NCBI GenBank assembly: GCA_021809565.1
Contig: JAJZKG010000028.1
Location: 1 to 6,813 of the forward strand
DNA length: 6,813 nt
Direction: 5' to 3'
From: a bacterium
Lineage (GTDB): Bacteria > Patescibacteria > Dojkabacteria > JAKAPS01 > JAJZLI01
Made by a program: the position numbers and the translations under genes
The notes under the pieces: model-generated
The model's input: only the letters and a program-made list of their open reading frames with translations
What the model was told of the DNA's origin: nothing
Databases searched by the model: none
Shown here: one piece after another, positions 6,241-6,813 of the stretch
How the letters are laid out: each line of letters begins with the position of its first letter
Position numbering within the stretch: the first letter of the stretch is position 1

Positions 6241-6813
6241 TTATTTTTTAGTAATTTTTAATAAATCTTCCTTACTTACTCCATATGTTAAAATTACATT
6301 AAGTGCAGATTCATTCCACCCATTTTTCAATAAATACTTTACTGCCTTAAGTACTTCTGGTTTGTATTTGTAAAGTTCATTTTGTTTGATATTAAATGCC
6401 TTAATAGTTTTCATACAATAAAATATCTCAGTAGCATTACCACTAGGTAATTTGTCTTCTAAATACTTCAAAGCTACTTTTTTATAATTTTTTGTATCAT
6501 TTTCTTTTAATTTAAATGAAATTGAAATGTTTTCAGCTTCACTTAATTTTCCATTATTTATAAAATATTCAAAAGTTTTTAATACAATTGGCTTAATTTT
6601 ATTTGAGTTTATACCAAATTTGGTAATAATCAGATGTGCTTTTCCAGTATCATTTTTATAAAGTAATTCTTTCATATATTTTAACAAATCTGGCAAAAGT
6701 TCACTTTGTAAATTAAATCTTTTTACTAATTTTACTATTTCAGAAACATTATGTTTTTCATCGTCTATATGTAACTCTTTCAAATATTTAATAATTTTAG
6801 TTAATACATAATA
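6241..6813 (-). CDS. Alpha-helical repeat protein, N-terminus cut by window edge
   Basis: Function unknown. The frame runs from the TAA at 6241-6243 to the right edge without a stop: upstream of the first TTG (6781-6783) ten more sense codons (YYVLTKIIKY) continue the same helical pattern, so the TTG is internal and the gene enters from outside the window. The visible 191 residues consist of about five units of 34-40 residues, each starting like P-x-V-L-K-x-x-x-Y-L-L, then an Asn/Gly turn, then a second helix with Ala and Ile/Phe. Examples from the edge: units at about 3-40, 41-74, 75-111, 112-151 and 152-185. This is an alpha-solenoid layout, comparable in unit length to TPR or PPR repeats, which usually bind proteins or RNA. 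The lack of a visible signal peptide means nothing because the N-terminus is missing. Lys-rich, very AT-rich codon use. Confidence 0.7.
   Translation of the reverse strand, partial: YYVLTKIIKYLKELHIDDEKHNVSEIVKLVKRFNLQSELLPDLLKYMKELLYKNDTGKAHLIITKFGINSNKIKPIVLKTFEYFINNGKLSEAENISISFKLKENDTKNYKKVALKYLEDKLPSGNATEIFYCMKTIKAFNIKQNELYKYKPEVLKAVKYLLKNGWNESALNVILTYGVSKEDLLKITKK

Noticed and set aside
6241..6783. TTG at 6781-6783 as the start of the helical-repeat gene
   Set aside because: The frame stays open through ten more codons to the window edge and continues the helical pattern, and there is no ribosome binding site, so the gene is treated as partial.
1..6813. CRISPR arrays, tRNA or rRNA genes
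   Set aside because: No regularly spaced direct repeats, no tRNA-like GGTTCGA/CCA-type arms and no rRNA-like sequence were seen on either strand.

Overview
The window is clearly AT-rich and looks archaeal. It carries an archaeal-type SecY, a TATA-like box about 26 nt upstream of the pyrG start codon (the layout of a leaderless archaeal transcript), short GGTG/AGGT-type ribosome binding sites, tandem V4R domains, and a secreted protein crowded with N-glycosylation sequons. The mix of a housekeeping core, small orphan surface and helical-repeat proteins, and secY outside a ribosomal-protein cluster suggests a small-genome archaeon, perhaps a DPANN lineage such as the acidophilic ARMAN/Parvarchaeota group. 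That placement is inference; no rRNA or lineage marker is present.

Layout. At the left edge there may be the last 37 codons of a + strand gene, converging on pyrG. CTP synthase (pyrG, 97-1710, minus) has all its expected catalytic residues. A 119-bp divergent promoter region separates it from a + strand run of four genes: family I inorganic pyrophosphatase (1830-2345), a protein with one canonical and one degenerate V4R domain behind a very basic N-terminal tail (2329-3372), SecY (3392-4861), and a five-helix membrane protein resembling the DUF1453/CcdC family (4906-5433). Small gaps or an overlap, and ribosome binding sites before the later genes, suggest co-transcription, perhaps boosted by an internal TATA box before secY.

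The convergent gap at 5434-5584 holds an orphan IS200/IS605-type right-end motif, oriented on the minus strand, with no tnpA or tnpB nearby. Beyond it are two minus-strand genes: a signal-anchored extracytoplasmic protein with 14 sequons (5585-6178), and an alpha-helical repeat protein (6241 to the right edge) whose reading frame is still open at the window end, so its N-terminus is missing.

Roles together: pyrG and ppa are nucleotide and pyrophosphate housekeeping, and SecY is the protein-export channel that would insert or export the membrane and surface proteins seen here. The least explained items are the tandem-V4R protein next to secY, the orphan IS605 end, the sequon-dense surface protein with an in-frame TGA followed by 16 more plausible codons, and the truncated helical-repeat protein. 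No complete new system is evident.
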